Positions 13,377 through 21,903 of a stretch of 64,000 bases of DNA are shown piece by piece. Numbering within the stretch: the stretch's first letter is position 1; the number at the start of each line of letters is the position of its first letter. The notes beneath the pieces were generated by a model that saw nothing but the letters and a program-made list of their open reading frames with translations, searched no databases and was not told the DNA's origin. Origin of the DNA: CALNZV01 sp942491115 (GTDB lineage Bacteria; Desulfobacterota; Desulfobacteria; Desulfobacterales; UBA5852); NCBI GenBank assembly GCA_942491115.1, contig CALNZV010000020.1, positions 124,001 to 188,000 of the forward strand. Reading direction: 5' to 3'. Made by a program: the position numbers and the translations under genes.

Positions 13377-14543
13377 GTGACTTCTAACGAGCGCATCTAC
13401 AACCGCCTGCAGCAGCACCTGGACCGCCAGCCCGTGGGACTGCCGGCCACCCGATCCAAGGCCGAGCTAAGGATATTGAAACACATATTCACGCCGGAAG
13501 AAGCCCGGATCGCCGTCTGGTTGAGCCACAAACCCGTGCCCCTGGAGACCGTCTTCCTCAGGGCTGGGGGCGCGATCGCCTCTCCCCAGGCGTTGGCACG
13601 GCACCTCGAGGCGATGGCCAGAAAAGGCGGCATCGAATCCTGGGTCGAAAAGGGCCAGCGGTTGTACGCCAATGCCCCCCTCGTCGTCGGAATGTACGAA
13701 CTGCAGATCGGACGGCTAACCCCTGAATTTGTAAACAATTTTAATGAATACACCTCGAGCAAGGCCTTCGGCGTTTCATTCTTGAGCTCAAAACGGCCCC
13801 AGATGCGAACGATACCCGTGGCCAAAAGCCTCGATGCCCGCCACACGGTAAGCACCTTCGACGAGGTGGCCCCGCTCCTCGATCGGGCCCGAGGTCCCTT
13901 CGTCATCCTCGAGTGCATCTGCCGCAAAAAACGGCAAATCGAGGGGGGACGCTGCCAGGTCACCGAACGGACGGAAACCTGCCTGGGTATCGGCCCCATA
14001 GCCCGAACCGTTCTTGAAGGGGGCAACGGCAGAGAAATCCACAAGCGGGAGGCCCTGTCGATCATCGAAGTAAATCAGCGTGAAGGACTGGTACTGCAGC
14101 CCTCCAACACGGAAGAGGCCGCATTTGTATGTTCCTGCTGCGGGTGCTGCTGTGGTATTCTCGGTATGCACCGCTCCCTGCCAAAACCCCTGGACTATTG
14201 GGCTTCAAACTTTTTCGCGACGGTGGACGCCTCCCTATGCAGTGGTTGCGGCCTCTGCGTCGACCGATGCCAGGTGAGCGCCGTCGGCGTCCCGGTGAAA
14301 AAAATGCCCGCCAGGGTGGATCTGGACCGGTGCATCGGCTGCGGCGTTTGTGTTCCCGCTTGTCCGACAGGCGCTCTGGCTCTGGAGAAAAAGCGTCACG
14401 AAATCAAACCGCCCCGAACGCGGGAAGATCTATACGACATCATTATGGCCAACAAAAAAGGCCGGTGGGGGAAGGCCAAACTCATGGGGAAACTCGTTCT
14501 CGACGCCTTTCGAACGGGAAACACCCATCTGTTGCGGCGATAG
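13377..14543 (+). CDS. Ferredoxin-domain protein with helical N-terminal half
   Basis: A 388-residue cytoplasmic protein. The GTG start at 13377 is preceded by AAAAGGA; an upstream TTG (13329) adds only unrelated sequence. The N-terminal half looks like winged-helix turns (FTPEEARIAVWLSHKPVPLE, followed by SPQALARHLEAMARKGGIES). The middle carries ECICRKKRQIEGGRC and a dense Cys cluster (VCSCCGCCCGILG). The C-terminal region has two 4Fe-4S motifs, CSGCGLCVDRCQV and CIGCGVCVPACPTGA. This architecture is common in sulfate reducers and is annotated as 4Fe-4S protein of unknown role; redox sensing or electron transfer is inference. A short PAS protein follows 104 bp downstream. Confidence 0.8.
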   Translation: MTSNERIYNRLQQHLDRQPVGLPATRSKAELRILKHIFTPEEARIAVWLSHKPVPLETVFLRAGGAIASPQALARHLEAMARKGGIESWVEKGQRLYANAPLVVGMYELQIGRLTPEFVNNFNEYTSSKAFGVSFLSSKRPQMRTIPVAKSLDARHTVSTFDEVAPLLDRARGPFVILECICRKKRQIEGGRCQVTERTETCLGIGPIARTVLEGGNGREIHKREALSIIEVNQREGLVLQPSNTEEAAFVCSCCGCCCGILGMHRSLPKPLDYWASNFFATVDASLCSGCGLCVDRCQVSAVGVPVKKMPARVDLDRCIGCGVCVPACPTGALALEKKRHEIKPPRTREDLYDIIMANKKGRWGKAKLMGKLVLDAFRTGNTHLLRR

Positions 14544-14558
14544 CCCCCCAATGGGGGC
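14543..14558. repeat. Short hairpin after the ferredoxin-domain gene
   Basis: GCCCCC, loop CAAT, GGGGGC immediately after the stop codon. No T-run follows, so it is probably an RNA-stabilising or processing hairpin rather than a terminator. Confidence 0.4.
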
Positions 14559-14647
14559 GACGTGACGATCTCCATCAGAGGCCAAATTCAACCGATCTCG
14601 AAAACGGCCCCCGGGTCAATCAACCCAACCGGAAGGCAAAACAGCGG

Positions 14648-15259
14648 ATGAATTCCCAGACAACCGGCACCGATCGCATGGCCAACCATCTGAAAAATCT
14701 AATGAATCGCGCACCTGCCGGTTTTCTGATGGTCGATGGCAATGGGAGGATTCGATTCGTCAACCGGCTGGTTGAAACCATGTTCAACTATTCCAGGGAC
14801 GAATTGATCGGACAACCGATTGAAGTCCTCATTCCCGAGCGGTATCGCGACGCCCACGTCACCCAAAGAGAGGCGTTCATCAACGCCCCGTCATCACGGG
14901 AAATGGGCACGGGAAGAGTGTTGTACGCACGGGCAAAAGACGGCAGGGAGTTCCCGGTTGAGGTCGGCTTGGGGTATTCCGGCAGCGGAGAGGCCATTCT
15001 GGTATCTGCCGTCATTATCGACATCACAAAGCAATGGGCGGTCGAGCAAGAACGTGAGCGACTGATTTCTGAGCTGAAATCCGCCCTTGGCAGGGTCAAA
15101 CAGTTGAGTGGACTCCTGCCCATTTGCGCAAGCTGTAAGAAGATTCGGGACGATACCGGGTATTGGAACCAGCTTGAAAATTATATCAGCACTCATTCGG
15201 AGGCCGATTTCAGCCACGGCTTGTGCCCGGACTGTTTGGAGTCGCTTTACCCCGAATAG
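14648..15259 (+). CDS. PAS-domain protein with C-terminal Cys-rich tail
   Basis: A 203-residue soluble protein. A single PAS domain spans about residues 15-135 (APAGFLMVDGNGRIRFVNR, then the S2-type FPVEVGLGYSGSGEAILVSA and IIDITKQWAVE). A short coiled coil follows (RERLISELKSALGRVKQLSG) and then a tail with paired cysteines, LLPICASCKKIRDDTGYW and GLCPDCLESL. This PAS-plus-LLPICASCK form recurs in environmental proteobacteria; the four cysteines probably bind zinc or a redox centre. It has no kinase, cyclase or DNA-binding domain, so it is likely a sensory adaptor. The ATG at 14648 is used because upstream in-frame codons overlap the previous gene and lack family similarity. Confidence 0.75.
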   Translation: MNSQTTGTDRMANHLKNLMNRAPAGFLMVDGNGRIRFVNRLVETMFNYSRDELIGQPIEVLIPERYRDAHVTQREAFINAPSSREMGTGRVLYARAKDGREFPVEVGLGYSGSGEAILVSAVIIDITKQWAVEQERERLISELKSALGRVKQLSGLLPICASCKKIRDDTGYWNQLENYISTHSEADFSHGLCPDCLESLYPE

Positions 15260-15366
15260 GATGCCGACCGTCAATAGGCCCCTGACGAATCCCTTTTGCG
15301 ACGGATCCGATTCCAGCCGTCGGCCCCCCCTCCGGTCCCTGCTCACGGACATCCCACCGACACCTC

Positions 15367-15386
15367 CCGCCCGACCCCTCGGGCGG
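15367..15386. repeat. 8-bp perfect hairpin
   Basis: CCGCCCGA, loop CCCC, TCGGGCGG, in the gap between the PAS gene and selO. Stable enough to end transcription but not followed by a T-run. Confidence 0.4.
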
Positions 15387-15524
15387 AAGCGGTCATTGAA
15401 CGCGATATGGCCGTGGTGGCCACGCTTTCCGGTCGACTTTTTTCATTGCGCAGGGCCCACCGATGATTAGCCTCGATTCAGACCCATTCCGAATGTATCC
15501 GCCCCCAGACAAGGAACGACCGGC

Positions 15525-17186
15525 ATGAACCTGCAAGATCCACTGAAAGCGGCCTGCCCGGGACGAAACCGCCGGCCGGGTGATGGTACCCTGGCATCGT
15601 TGGTTTTCGACAACCGGTTCACCAGCGATCTACCGGCCGATCCTGATCTCACCAATCGCCGCCGCCAGGTGGCAGGGGCCTGCTACTCTCGAGTGGCTCC
15701 CACCCCAGTGGCTCAACCGGCTCTGGTCGCCTATTCCATGGATATGGCCGATCGGATCGGCCTCTCCAAGGAAACCTGCGAATCGGAAGCGTTTGCCCAG
15801 GTGTTCACGGGCAACCGACTGTTGCCCGGTATGGATCCCCACGCCACCTGCTACGGAGGCCATCAGTTCGGCAACTGGGCCGGTCAGCTCGGGGACGGCC
15901 GGGCCATCAATCTGGGCGAGGTCATCGACCGATGCACCGGCCGCTGGATGCTTCAGCTCAAGGGCGCCGGTCCCACGCCCTATTCCCGAACGGCCGACGG
16001 GTTGGCGGTCCTTCGCTCATCGGTGCGGGAATTTCTCTGCAGCGAAGCCATGCATCACCTGGGCGTCCCCACCACCCGGGCTCTGAGTCTCACCCTGACC
16101 GGCGAGGAGGTGGAGCGGGACATGTTCTATGACGGTCACCCAAAGATGGAACCGGGCGCCGTCGTCTGCCGCGCGGCCCCGTCTTTCACTCGCTTCGGCA
16201 ACTTTCAGATATTCGCAGCCCGCGGGGAATCCGAGGTGCTGAAGCAACTTGCAGACCATACCATTCGCAGTCATTTTTCTCATTTAGGGGATCCATCGCC
16301 CGAAGTCTATATCCGGTGGTTCGAGGAGGTCTGTCGACGAACCGCCGAGATGATCGTGCACTGGATGCGGGTGGGATTCGTCCACGGGGTGATGAATACG
16401 GACAACATGTCCATTCTCGGCCTCACCATCGACTACGGCCCTTATGGATTTATAGACGACTACGATCCCGACTGGACGCCAAATACGACCGACGCAGCCG
16501 GTCGGCGATATCGATTCGGTCACCAGCCGGCGGTGGCCCACTGGAATCTCGTTCAACTGGCCAATGCCATCTATCCCCTGATCGAAAAGGCCAAGCCCCT
16601 GGAAGCGGCCCTTGACCACTGTTACCGGCAGGCCTGCCAACAGGGAATGAGCGCTATGATGTCCCATAAGTTGGGGTTTGAAGCGGTGATTCCGGCTACC
16701 GACGACCGGTTGATCCAAGAGCTGCTGACCCTCCTGTCCATGGCCGAAACCGACATGACGATTTTCTTCCGAAACCTTGCCCACATCGACGGTGACGACG
16801 GGTTCCCGGCAGGAGTGAGCGACGAGGCCCTGATGAGGCCCTTGATGGAGGCCTATTATGTTCCGGAGCAGCTGACGACGGATCTTCAGGTCCGCACCGG
16901 CAGCTGGCTGAGGCAATACGTGGAGCGGCTGAAAAGAAATTCGGCACCCATCGAGGACCGCCGCCGGCGCATGAATGCCGTCAATCCGAAATACGTGTTG
17001 CGAAACTACATGGCCCAGCAGGCGATCGACAAGGCCGAAGCCGGGGATTTCTCCCTCATCGAAGAACTGCTCGCCCTGCTTCGCCGCCCCTATGATACGC
17101 AGCCCGGGAAGGACGCCTTTGCTCAAAAGCGTCCGGATTGGGCCCGTCACCGGCCTGGATGCTCGATGCTCTCGTGCAGTTCCTGA
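15525..17186 (+). CDS. selO: Protein adenylyltransferase SelO (YdiU family)
   Basis: A 553-residue pseudokinase-fold enzyme that transfers AMP from ATP to Ser, Thr or Tyr of target proteins, linked in other organisms to redox stress. Visible hallmarks: YGGHQFGNWAGQLGDGRA, LQLKGAGPTPYSRTADG, RALSLTLTGEEVERD, and the metal/ATP-binding core VHGVMNTDNMSILGLTIDYG with GFIDDYDP. It ends SMLSCSS, so the C-terminal Cys that is selenocysteine in eukaryotic SelO is a plain cysteine here. AAGGA sits 8 nt before the ATG. It appears to be a single-gene unit. The family name is historical and does not imply a role in selenium use. Confidence 0.93.
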   Translation: MNLQDPLKAACPGRNRRPGDGTLASLVFDNRFTSDLPADPDLTNRRRQVAGACYSRVAPTPVAQPALVAYSMDMADRIGLSKETCESEAFAQVFTGNRLLPGMDPHATCYGGHQFGNWAGQLGDGRAINLGEVIDRCTGRWMLQLKGAGPTPYSRTADGLAVLRSSVREFLCSEAMHHLGVPTTRALSLTLTGEEVERDMFYDGHPKMEPGAVVCRAAPSFTRFGNFQIFAARGESEVLKQLADHTIRSHFSHLGDPSPEVYIRWFEEVCRRTAEMIVHWMRVGFVHGVMNTDNMSILGLTIDYGPYGFIDDYDPDWTPNTTDAAGRRYRFGHQPAVAHWNLVQLANAIYPLIEKAKPLEAALDHCYRQACQQGMSAMMSHKLGFEAVIPATDDRLIQELLTLLSMAETDMTIFFRNLAHIDGDDGFPAGVSDEALMRPLMEAYYVPEQLTTDLQVRTGSWLRQYVERLKRNSAPIEDRRRRMNAVNPKYVLRNYMAQQAIDKAEAGDFSLIEELLALLRRPYDTQPGKDAFAQKRPDWARHRPGCSMLSCSS

Positions 17187-17339
17187 CCCACGGTTTCAAA
17201 TTCAATCCAGTCACAGCAGGGGTCCGGGGGGTATGGTGGGGGACGCTCCATGGGCATGGGCGGCCGCTTCTGCCGACCATGCCGTCCCGGCCTGCCGGAA
17301 AAGCAAACTCACCGGTGTGACCTCGTTTCAGCAAGGTCT

Positions 17340-18659
17340 TCAAGCCCGCCCGGCTTGTATCCGGTCAAGACCCTCTTCGATAATGGAAAGCCCTTTTTCC
17401 AGCAGATCACCACCGATGACCAAGGGCATCAGCAACCGGATGACATTGCCGTGGGTGCCACAGGACAGCAGGACAAGACCGTTATCGAAACAATGGCTGA
17501 CCAGGGCTTTGGCCTGCGCCGCCGCGGGCGCCTTGGTAACTCGGTCCTCCACGAGTTCCATGGCCAACATGGGGCCGATGCCGCGCACGTCGCCCACCAG
17601 TTCGAACTGATCCTTGAACCGGTCCAGGCGCTCTCGCAGTCGACTCCCCAAAGCCCTGGCCTGTTCCAGTAGGTGTTCCGTCCGGAAGATATCCATCACC
17701 GCCAGCGCCGCGCTGCAGGCCACAGGGTTGCCGCCGTAGGTTCCACCCACCCCCCCGGGATGGATCCCGTCCATCAGGTTTTTTCTTCCCACAACAGCGC
17801 TCAGCGGCATTCCGGCGGCCAGGCTTTTGGCCACCGTCGTGATGTCAGCGGCCATCCCCCAGTGCTCCATGGCAAACAGGGTCCCAGTTCGACCCATACC
17901 GGTCTGGATCTCGTCGGCAATGAAAAGCATTCCGTATTTATCGCAGATGGCCTTCAGTTTCGGGAAATATTCGGGTGGCGGTGTGATGAAGCCGCCCTCT
18001 CCCTGAATGGGTTCGGCGATGAGGGCTGCGGTCGACCCGGGGTCGACATGGGTGACAAACACTTCTTCAAGGAGATCGGCACAGGCCGTCCCGCACCCCG
18101 GATAGGAAAGATTGATGGGGCACCGGTAGCAGTAGGCAAAGGGGATGCGGTAGATTTCCGGTGCGAAGGGCCCGAATCCGACTTTGTAGGGATTGACTTT
18201 GCTGGTGAGGCTCATTCCCATGAGGGTGCGGCCGTGAAAGGCGTTCTCGAAGGCGATCACCGCCGGACGGCGGGTATGGTATCGGGCGATTTTAACGGCG
18301 TTTTCGACCGCTTCGGCGCCGCTATTGATAAACATGACCGCTTTTTCAAAATCCCCCGGCACGGCACGGCAGAGTTCCTCCGCCAGTTCGACAGCCGGGG
18401 CGTAGGGAAGAACCATAAAGCAGGTGTGGGTGAACCGGGCCGCTTGGCGCTGGATGGCCGCCACCACTTTCGGGTGGGAATGGCCGACGTTCATGACGGC
18501 GATGCCCCCGCCGAAATCGATATAGGCCTTCCCATCCACGTCATAGATCATCGCGCCTTCGGCACGTTCCACATAACTGGCATTGGCGCTGGCATAGGAT
18601 GCGGAGACGACGCGGCGACGACGGTCTTGTAATTGCTGATTGCGGTTCTCCTGGGTCAT
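17340..18659 (-). CDS. gabT: Class III aminotransferase, 4-aminobutyrate type
   Basis: A 439-residue PLP enzyme (fold type I, class III) that most resembles GABA/acetylornithine-type aminotransferases. Signatures: DFGGGIAVMNVGHSHP, FINSGAEAVENAVKIAR, AFHGRTLMGMSLTSK, LIAEPIQGEGGF, ADEIQTGMGRTG, and the PLP lysine in TTVAKSLAAGMPLSAVVG. The insertion CYRCPINLSYPGCGTAC carries four cysteines, as in many GabT sequences. The start is placed at 18659 because GGAGGGACC directly precedes that ATG; an upstream ATG adds 13 unrelated residues. Substrate choice among GABA, 5-aminovalerate and acetylornithine cannot be fixed from sequence. GABA could come from putrescine, which the polyamine operon makes. 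Confidence 0.85.
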   Translation of the reverse strand: MTQENRNQQLQDRRRRVVSASYASANASYVERAEGAMIYDVDGKAYIDFGGGIAVMNVGHSHPKVVAAIQRQAARFTHTCFMVLPYAPAVELAEELCRAVPGDFEKAVMFINSGAEAVENAVKIARYHTRRPAVIAFENAFHGRTLMGMSLTSKVNPYKVGFGPFAPEIYRIPFAYCYRCPINLSYPGCGTACADLLEEVFVTHVDPGSTAALIAEPIQGEGGFITPPPEYFPKLKAICDKYGMLFIADEIQTGMGRTGTLFAMEHWGMAADITTVAKSLAAGMPLSAVVGRKNLMDGIHPGGVGGTYGGNPVACSAALAVMDIFRTEHLLEQARALGSRLRERLDRFKDQFELVGDVRGIGPMLAMELVEDRVTKAPAAAQAKALVSHCFDNGLVLLSCGTHGNVIRLLMPLVIGGDLLEKGLSIIEEGLDRIQAGRA

Positions 18660-18969
18660 GGTCCCTCCGTTGAGTTGGCACCGTGGTCTGTCGTCCACGG
18701 GGCGGACGCCGTTCTAAGTGGTGAAGAGAAAAACGGGGCGAATCAACACCGCTCATTGTCGTGATGAAAATAAAGATCCCAAGAAGCAAATCGATATCGT
18801 CTTATGGGTACATTTTCAATTGACTAACGGTGATAACTATAAAAAAAAATAAAATATAGCGGTTATGTAGAATCCACCAGTTGGGGTTCTATGCGGCCCA
18901 TGGGTCTCGGATCGGGTGCTGGGCAATGGCCCGAGCGATCTGGGCCGGGACCCGCCAATGGCATCGTTG
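18660..18969. other. Intergenic region upstream of the aminotransferase
   Basis: A 310 bp region that is strikingly A/T-rich at about 18760-18870, with a run of nine A residues near 18841. On the minus strand TTGAAA, a 17-nt spacer and TATCGA (about 18790-18820) form a plausible promoter for the aminotransferase gene. Confidence 0.4.
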
Positions 18970-19905
18970 TCAGCTCCTATTCTTGGATTCCGCCAACCAG
19001 CGTTTTAACCGTATCAGCCCCGACGCGGCAACCTCGGGATCGGTGCCCGGCTTAAGTTCCATCACCAGAAGTCCATCGCCTGCATATCGATCGAAGAGCC
19101 CCTTGAAATCCACCTCGCCCTCTCCCGGCGGCAGGTGATCCTCCAGCCCCCTGGCGTCGTGGAGGTGAACACCGACCATGCGGTCCCTCAGTTCGTCCAA
19201 CATCTCGTGGGCCCTTTTGATCCCCAGTTGCTGGGCGGCGTGGGCGTGCCCGGTATCGTGCCAGTACCCCAAGGGAGCCCCGTCGAACCGTCTGAAGAGG
19301 GTTCCGAAATCCTCGACCGTCGGCAGCTCATAGTAATGATACCGGTTTTCCAGACCGAGAGTGATTCCGTAGCGCTCAGCCGCTGGGATCAACCGGTCCA
19401 GGCTGAAAAACAACCGGTCCAGATACGGGGGTTTGAGATGTCGAAGCCATTCCCTTTTCTCTGCGATCCATTGCCGGGCCGCATCGGTATCGAGTTGACC
19501 ACTGGGATAGCGGTCGCGGATCATTTCCTCCTCGGGGTCGACATCCATTAGGCCGCAATGAAGAACCACCGCCGGAGCCTCCACTTCGCTGGCGGTTTCG
19601 AGGGTTCTGAGGGTCCAGCGGACGGCCTCATTTCGCCTGTCTGCATCCCTGTCCGACAGGCTGAAGAGATCCCCGCCTCCAGAGGCCCCGGATAAAACCG
19701 CCGGGATCGGACAAAAATTGTGGACGCTGAGCACTGGAATCCTTGCCGACCTCAGGGCTGGAATCAGGGCCCTCAGGACATCGGGTCTCAGACGATAGTC
19801 GAGTTCCAAGGCTTCCGCACCGGCAGCCGACAGCACCGACATCATTTCATCGGCGGTGCCGGCCACTGTCGCGGCGACAGATGTCGAGATGCCCATGGGC
19901 GGCAT
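18970..19905 (-). CDS. Sugar-phosphate isomerase/epimerase-like TIM barrel
   Basis: A 311-residue protein of the AP-endonuclease-2/xylose isomerase-like TIM-barrel family. Metal-ligand signatures are visible: VVLHCGLMDVDPEEE, LGLENRYHYYELP with the conserved Glu, YWHDTGHAHAAQQLG with Asp and His, GVHLHDARGLEDHLPPGEGEVDF, and LLVMELKPG. It probably binds a divalent metal and isomerises a sugar or polyol; the substrate is not apparent. The start at 19905 (MPPMGISTSVA) is preferred because the longer reading from 20094 adds a low-complexity Pro/Ser segment without similarity; 19896 is an alternative. No clustered sugar genes point to a pathway. Confidence 0.75.
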   Translation of the reverse strand: MPPMGISTSVAATVAGTADEMMSVLSAAGAEALELDYRLRPDVLRALIPALRSARIPVLSVHNFCPIPAVLSGASGGGDLFSLSDRDADRRNEAVRWTLRTLETASEVEAPAVVLHCGLMDVDPEEEMIRDRYPSGQLDTDAARQWIAEKREWLRHLKPPYLDRLFFSLDRLIPAAERYGITLGLENRYHYYELPTVEDFGTLFRRFDGAPLGYWHDTGHAHAAQQLGIKRAHEMLDELRDRMVGVHLHDARGLEDHLPPGEGEVDFKGLFDRYAGDGLLVMELKPGTDPEVAASGLIRLKRWLAESKNRS

Positions 19906-20441
19906 CCCACGGTATGGGGTCGACGGCCCCGGTGAAAGGGGGCTCGAATATTTGGCATTGAAGTTGCTGCTGTTGATCAATAGGGGTCTCCACGGCAGAT
20001 GGTTGCTGGAAATTCTTAGAGGCCATGGCCATGGGGGGTTCTCCGGCGCCGACGAAAGCCGAAAACGGATCGGAGGGCTTGAAGCACCCCTCATAGCTCG
20101 ACTGTAGGAAGGGACAATAATGTATTATTCGATCCTGATTAATTACACTTATGTAACCATATCGGGGTGTTTTGTTTTTCTTTGCCCATAGGGGATGGTT
20201 GTGATAGCCGGACCTCTTTCCCCGCCGGCTGGGCGTTCACGGCCCCGGCGCCCTGACTCCAGAATGGCGCCAAACCGTCCCGACCACGCTGCCAGCACCT
20301 CGGCCAATGGACGGTCATCACGGAGCCTCGCCACCCAAACTTCGCCGGAAGGGTTGACAATCTTGTTTATGAAAAAACTTTAAAGCATTCGGTTCGTTTG
20401 ATCGATATCCCATCCAACACGAACCGCTCAGGAGGCACGAC
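19906..20441. other. Intergenic region before the small membrane protein
   Basis: A 536 bp divergent region. A promoter-like pair for the rightward gene lies at 20354-20382. The centre (20190-20300) is G/C-rich without recognisable coding potential or structured RNA. Confidence 0.4.
20354..20382 (+). promoter_or_regulatory. Possible sigma-70 promoter
   Basis: A perfect TTGACA (20354-20359) is followed after 17 nt by ACTTTA (20377-20382), about 60 bp before the ATG of the small membrane protein. The -10 box is weak. Confidence 0.35.
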
Positions 20442-20756
20442 ATGTTGAGTGTTGAATTGATATTTCTTCTGGCGTCAGGCTATCTGCTTGCCCAGATAAT
20501 GTTGCGAATTCAACTAAGGCTGAATCGATTCAGACAGGCCTCTACTGAAGATTACCTGTTCAAGATCGCTCGGATCACCGGTAAAAGTGAATACGACATC
20601 TTCTGCAAATCCGCCGAAAACTGGCCCGTCAGCCAGGCAATGATCAATGAAGATTTCAAAGGCTACCTGATGCACCACACGGTCCCTTACTACGTGAATG
20701 ATTTTGTCCGAAAAAACAAAGCCCACATCGATGCGCTGAAAATTCCACCGTTTTGA
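20442..20756 (+). CDS. Small membrane-anchored hypothetical protein
   Basis: 104 residues. The start is well supported: CAGGAGGCACGAC precedes the ATG. One N-terminal hydrophobic segment (VELIFLLASGYLLAQIML) is followed by a basic, mostly helical cytoplasmic domain (LRIQLRLNRFRQASTED, then FKIARITGKSEYDIFCKSA). No family was recognised. The EYDIFCKSAENW and VPYYVNDFVRKN stretches would be useful search seeds. Its neighbours give no functional hint. Confidence 0.65.
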   Translation: MLSVELIFLLASGYLLAQIMLRIQLRLNRFRQASTEDYLFKIARITGKSEYDIFCKSAENWPVSQAMINEDFKGYLMHHTVPYYVNDFVRKNKAHIDALKIPPF

Positions 20757-21058
20757 ATTCGGATCACTGTCCGACCCCAAAAGCCCCCCTCGACACGTCC
20801 GGCTGGACACCCGACCCATATCGACGGCAAGCAACGATTACGGTATGGTCCCAGCCGTCCGACGGCGTGTAAATCGACTCCGGGCACGGCGTCCCCTGCC
20901 CTTACCCCCTTGCGCTTTCCGCCGATCGAAACCACTATGGAACTGAGTGCCGCTCCGGAAGGGGTGACCCACCGGCCTCCCCCTTCCCGCCGAACCGGCG
21001 AAGGGATCCTTTCCCCATATCATCATAACCGTATTGACGACAATCAAGGACGGCAGAC
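20757..21058. other. Intergenic region before the second rhodanese
   Basis: A 302 bp G/C-rich gap. No promoter pair, repeat or small gene could be supported. Confidence 0.35.
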
Positions 21059-21616
21059 ATGACCAGTACCAGGACAATGGCAGGCGCCTATCTACTGATC
21101 CTTCTTCCCCTGGGGGCGTGGGCGGTATCCGCATCCACCGATCCCTTTTCGGACGAAGAAAAAAAGACCACCGTCTACCGGATGTACAAGGAATATAAAC
21201 TCAATGACTTCCCCGATGTCGAGGACATCCTACCCGGGGAGGCCATGTCCTTGATGGCCACCCGAAAGGTCGTTTTCGTCGACACCCGCAAACCCGCCGA
21301 AAGGGCCGTATCCACCCTGCCCGGGGCGATTAGCAGTGAGGCCTTCGAGAGGCATCCGGAACGGTATCGGGATGCCGTTGTGATCGCCTACTGTACCATC
21401 AGCTATCGAAGCGGCCTATTCTCTGAAAAAATAGCGCAAAGAGGGCTGCCGATTCTCAATCTGACCGGCGGCATACTGGCCTGGACCCTGGAAGGCGGCA
21501 AGGTGGTCCACGACGGCGAGGAAACCCGCAGAATTCATGTCTATGGCAAAGAATGGGACCTGGCCCCCGATGGCTATGAGACGGTCATGTTCGGGCCCTT
21601 GAATCGCTGGTTCTGA
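21059..21616 (+). CDS. Second exported rhodanese-like protein
   Basis: 185 residues with an N-terminal signal or anchor (GAYLLILLPLGAWAVSAS), so periplasmic. A rhodanese-like domain follows: VVFVDTRKPAERAVSTLPGA, then the active-site loop VIAYCTISYRSG with one Cys, and LNLTGGILAWTLEGGKVV. The loop differs from the CRSGNRS form of the protein at 11006, so sulfurtransferase activity is plausible but not certain. About 40 residues lie between the signal and the domain (EEKKTTVYRMYKEYKLNDF). A terminator follows directly, so it is probably monocistronic. Confidence 0.8.
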   Translation: MTSTRTMAGAYLLILLPLGAWAVSASTDPFSDEEKKTTVYRMYKEYKLNDFPDVEDILPGEAMSLMATRKVVFVDTRKPAERAVSTLPGAISSEAFERHPERYRDAVVIAYCTISYRSGLFSEKIAQRGLPILNLTGGILAWTLEGGKVVHDGEETRRIHVYGKEWDLAPDGYETVMFGPLNRWF

Positions 21617-21620
21617 CCCC

Positions 21621-21643
21621 GCCGGACTTCTCCGGCCGCTTTT
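21621..21643 (+). terminator. Rho-independent terminator after the second rhodanese
   Basis: GCCGGA, loop CTTC, TCCGGC, then CGCTTTT, beginning 4 bp after the stop codon. Confidence 0.6.
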
Positions 21644-21903
21644 CACCGATGCCCCCATAGCAATGCCCCTTCGAGGGCGGTACCCCTCTCCCAACTCACC
21701 CGATCGCCCACCGGTGAGACGACCTCATCCGTCACGGACAGGCAACCCGGCCCCCCCACAGGCTGGAGAGGGTTAGTCCTTGCAGCGGGGGGCGATTTGC
21801 TATAGACAAAGGCCGAATTTTTCTGCGACACCGGGGCCGGGCGTCACCACCGATGCATCGGGAAAACCCGGATACGAAGCGACACCGGGGAAGGACTTCA
21901 GTA

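Noticed and set aside
14129..14647. A longer PAS protein starting at 14129
   Set aside because: The extension overlaps the ferredoxin-domain gene in another frame and is basic low-complexity sequence; the PAS match begins after 14648.
15525..17186. SelO as a selenoprotein
   Set aside because: The C-terminal end has Cys (SCSS) and no in-frame UGA; the name alone does not imply Sec.
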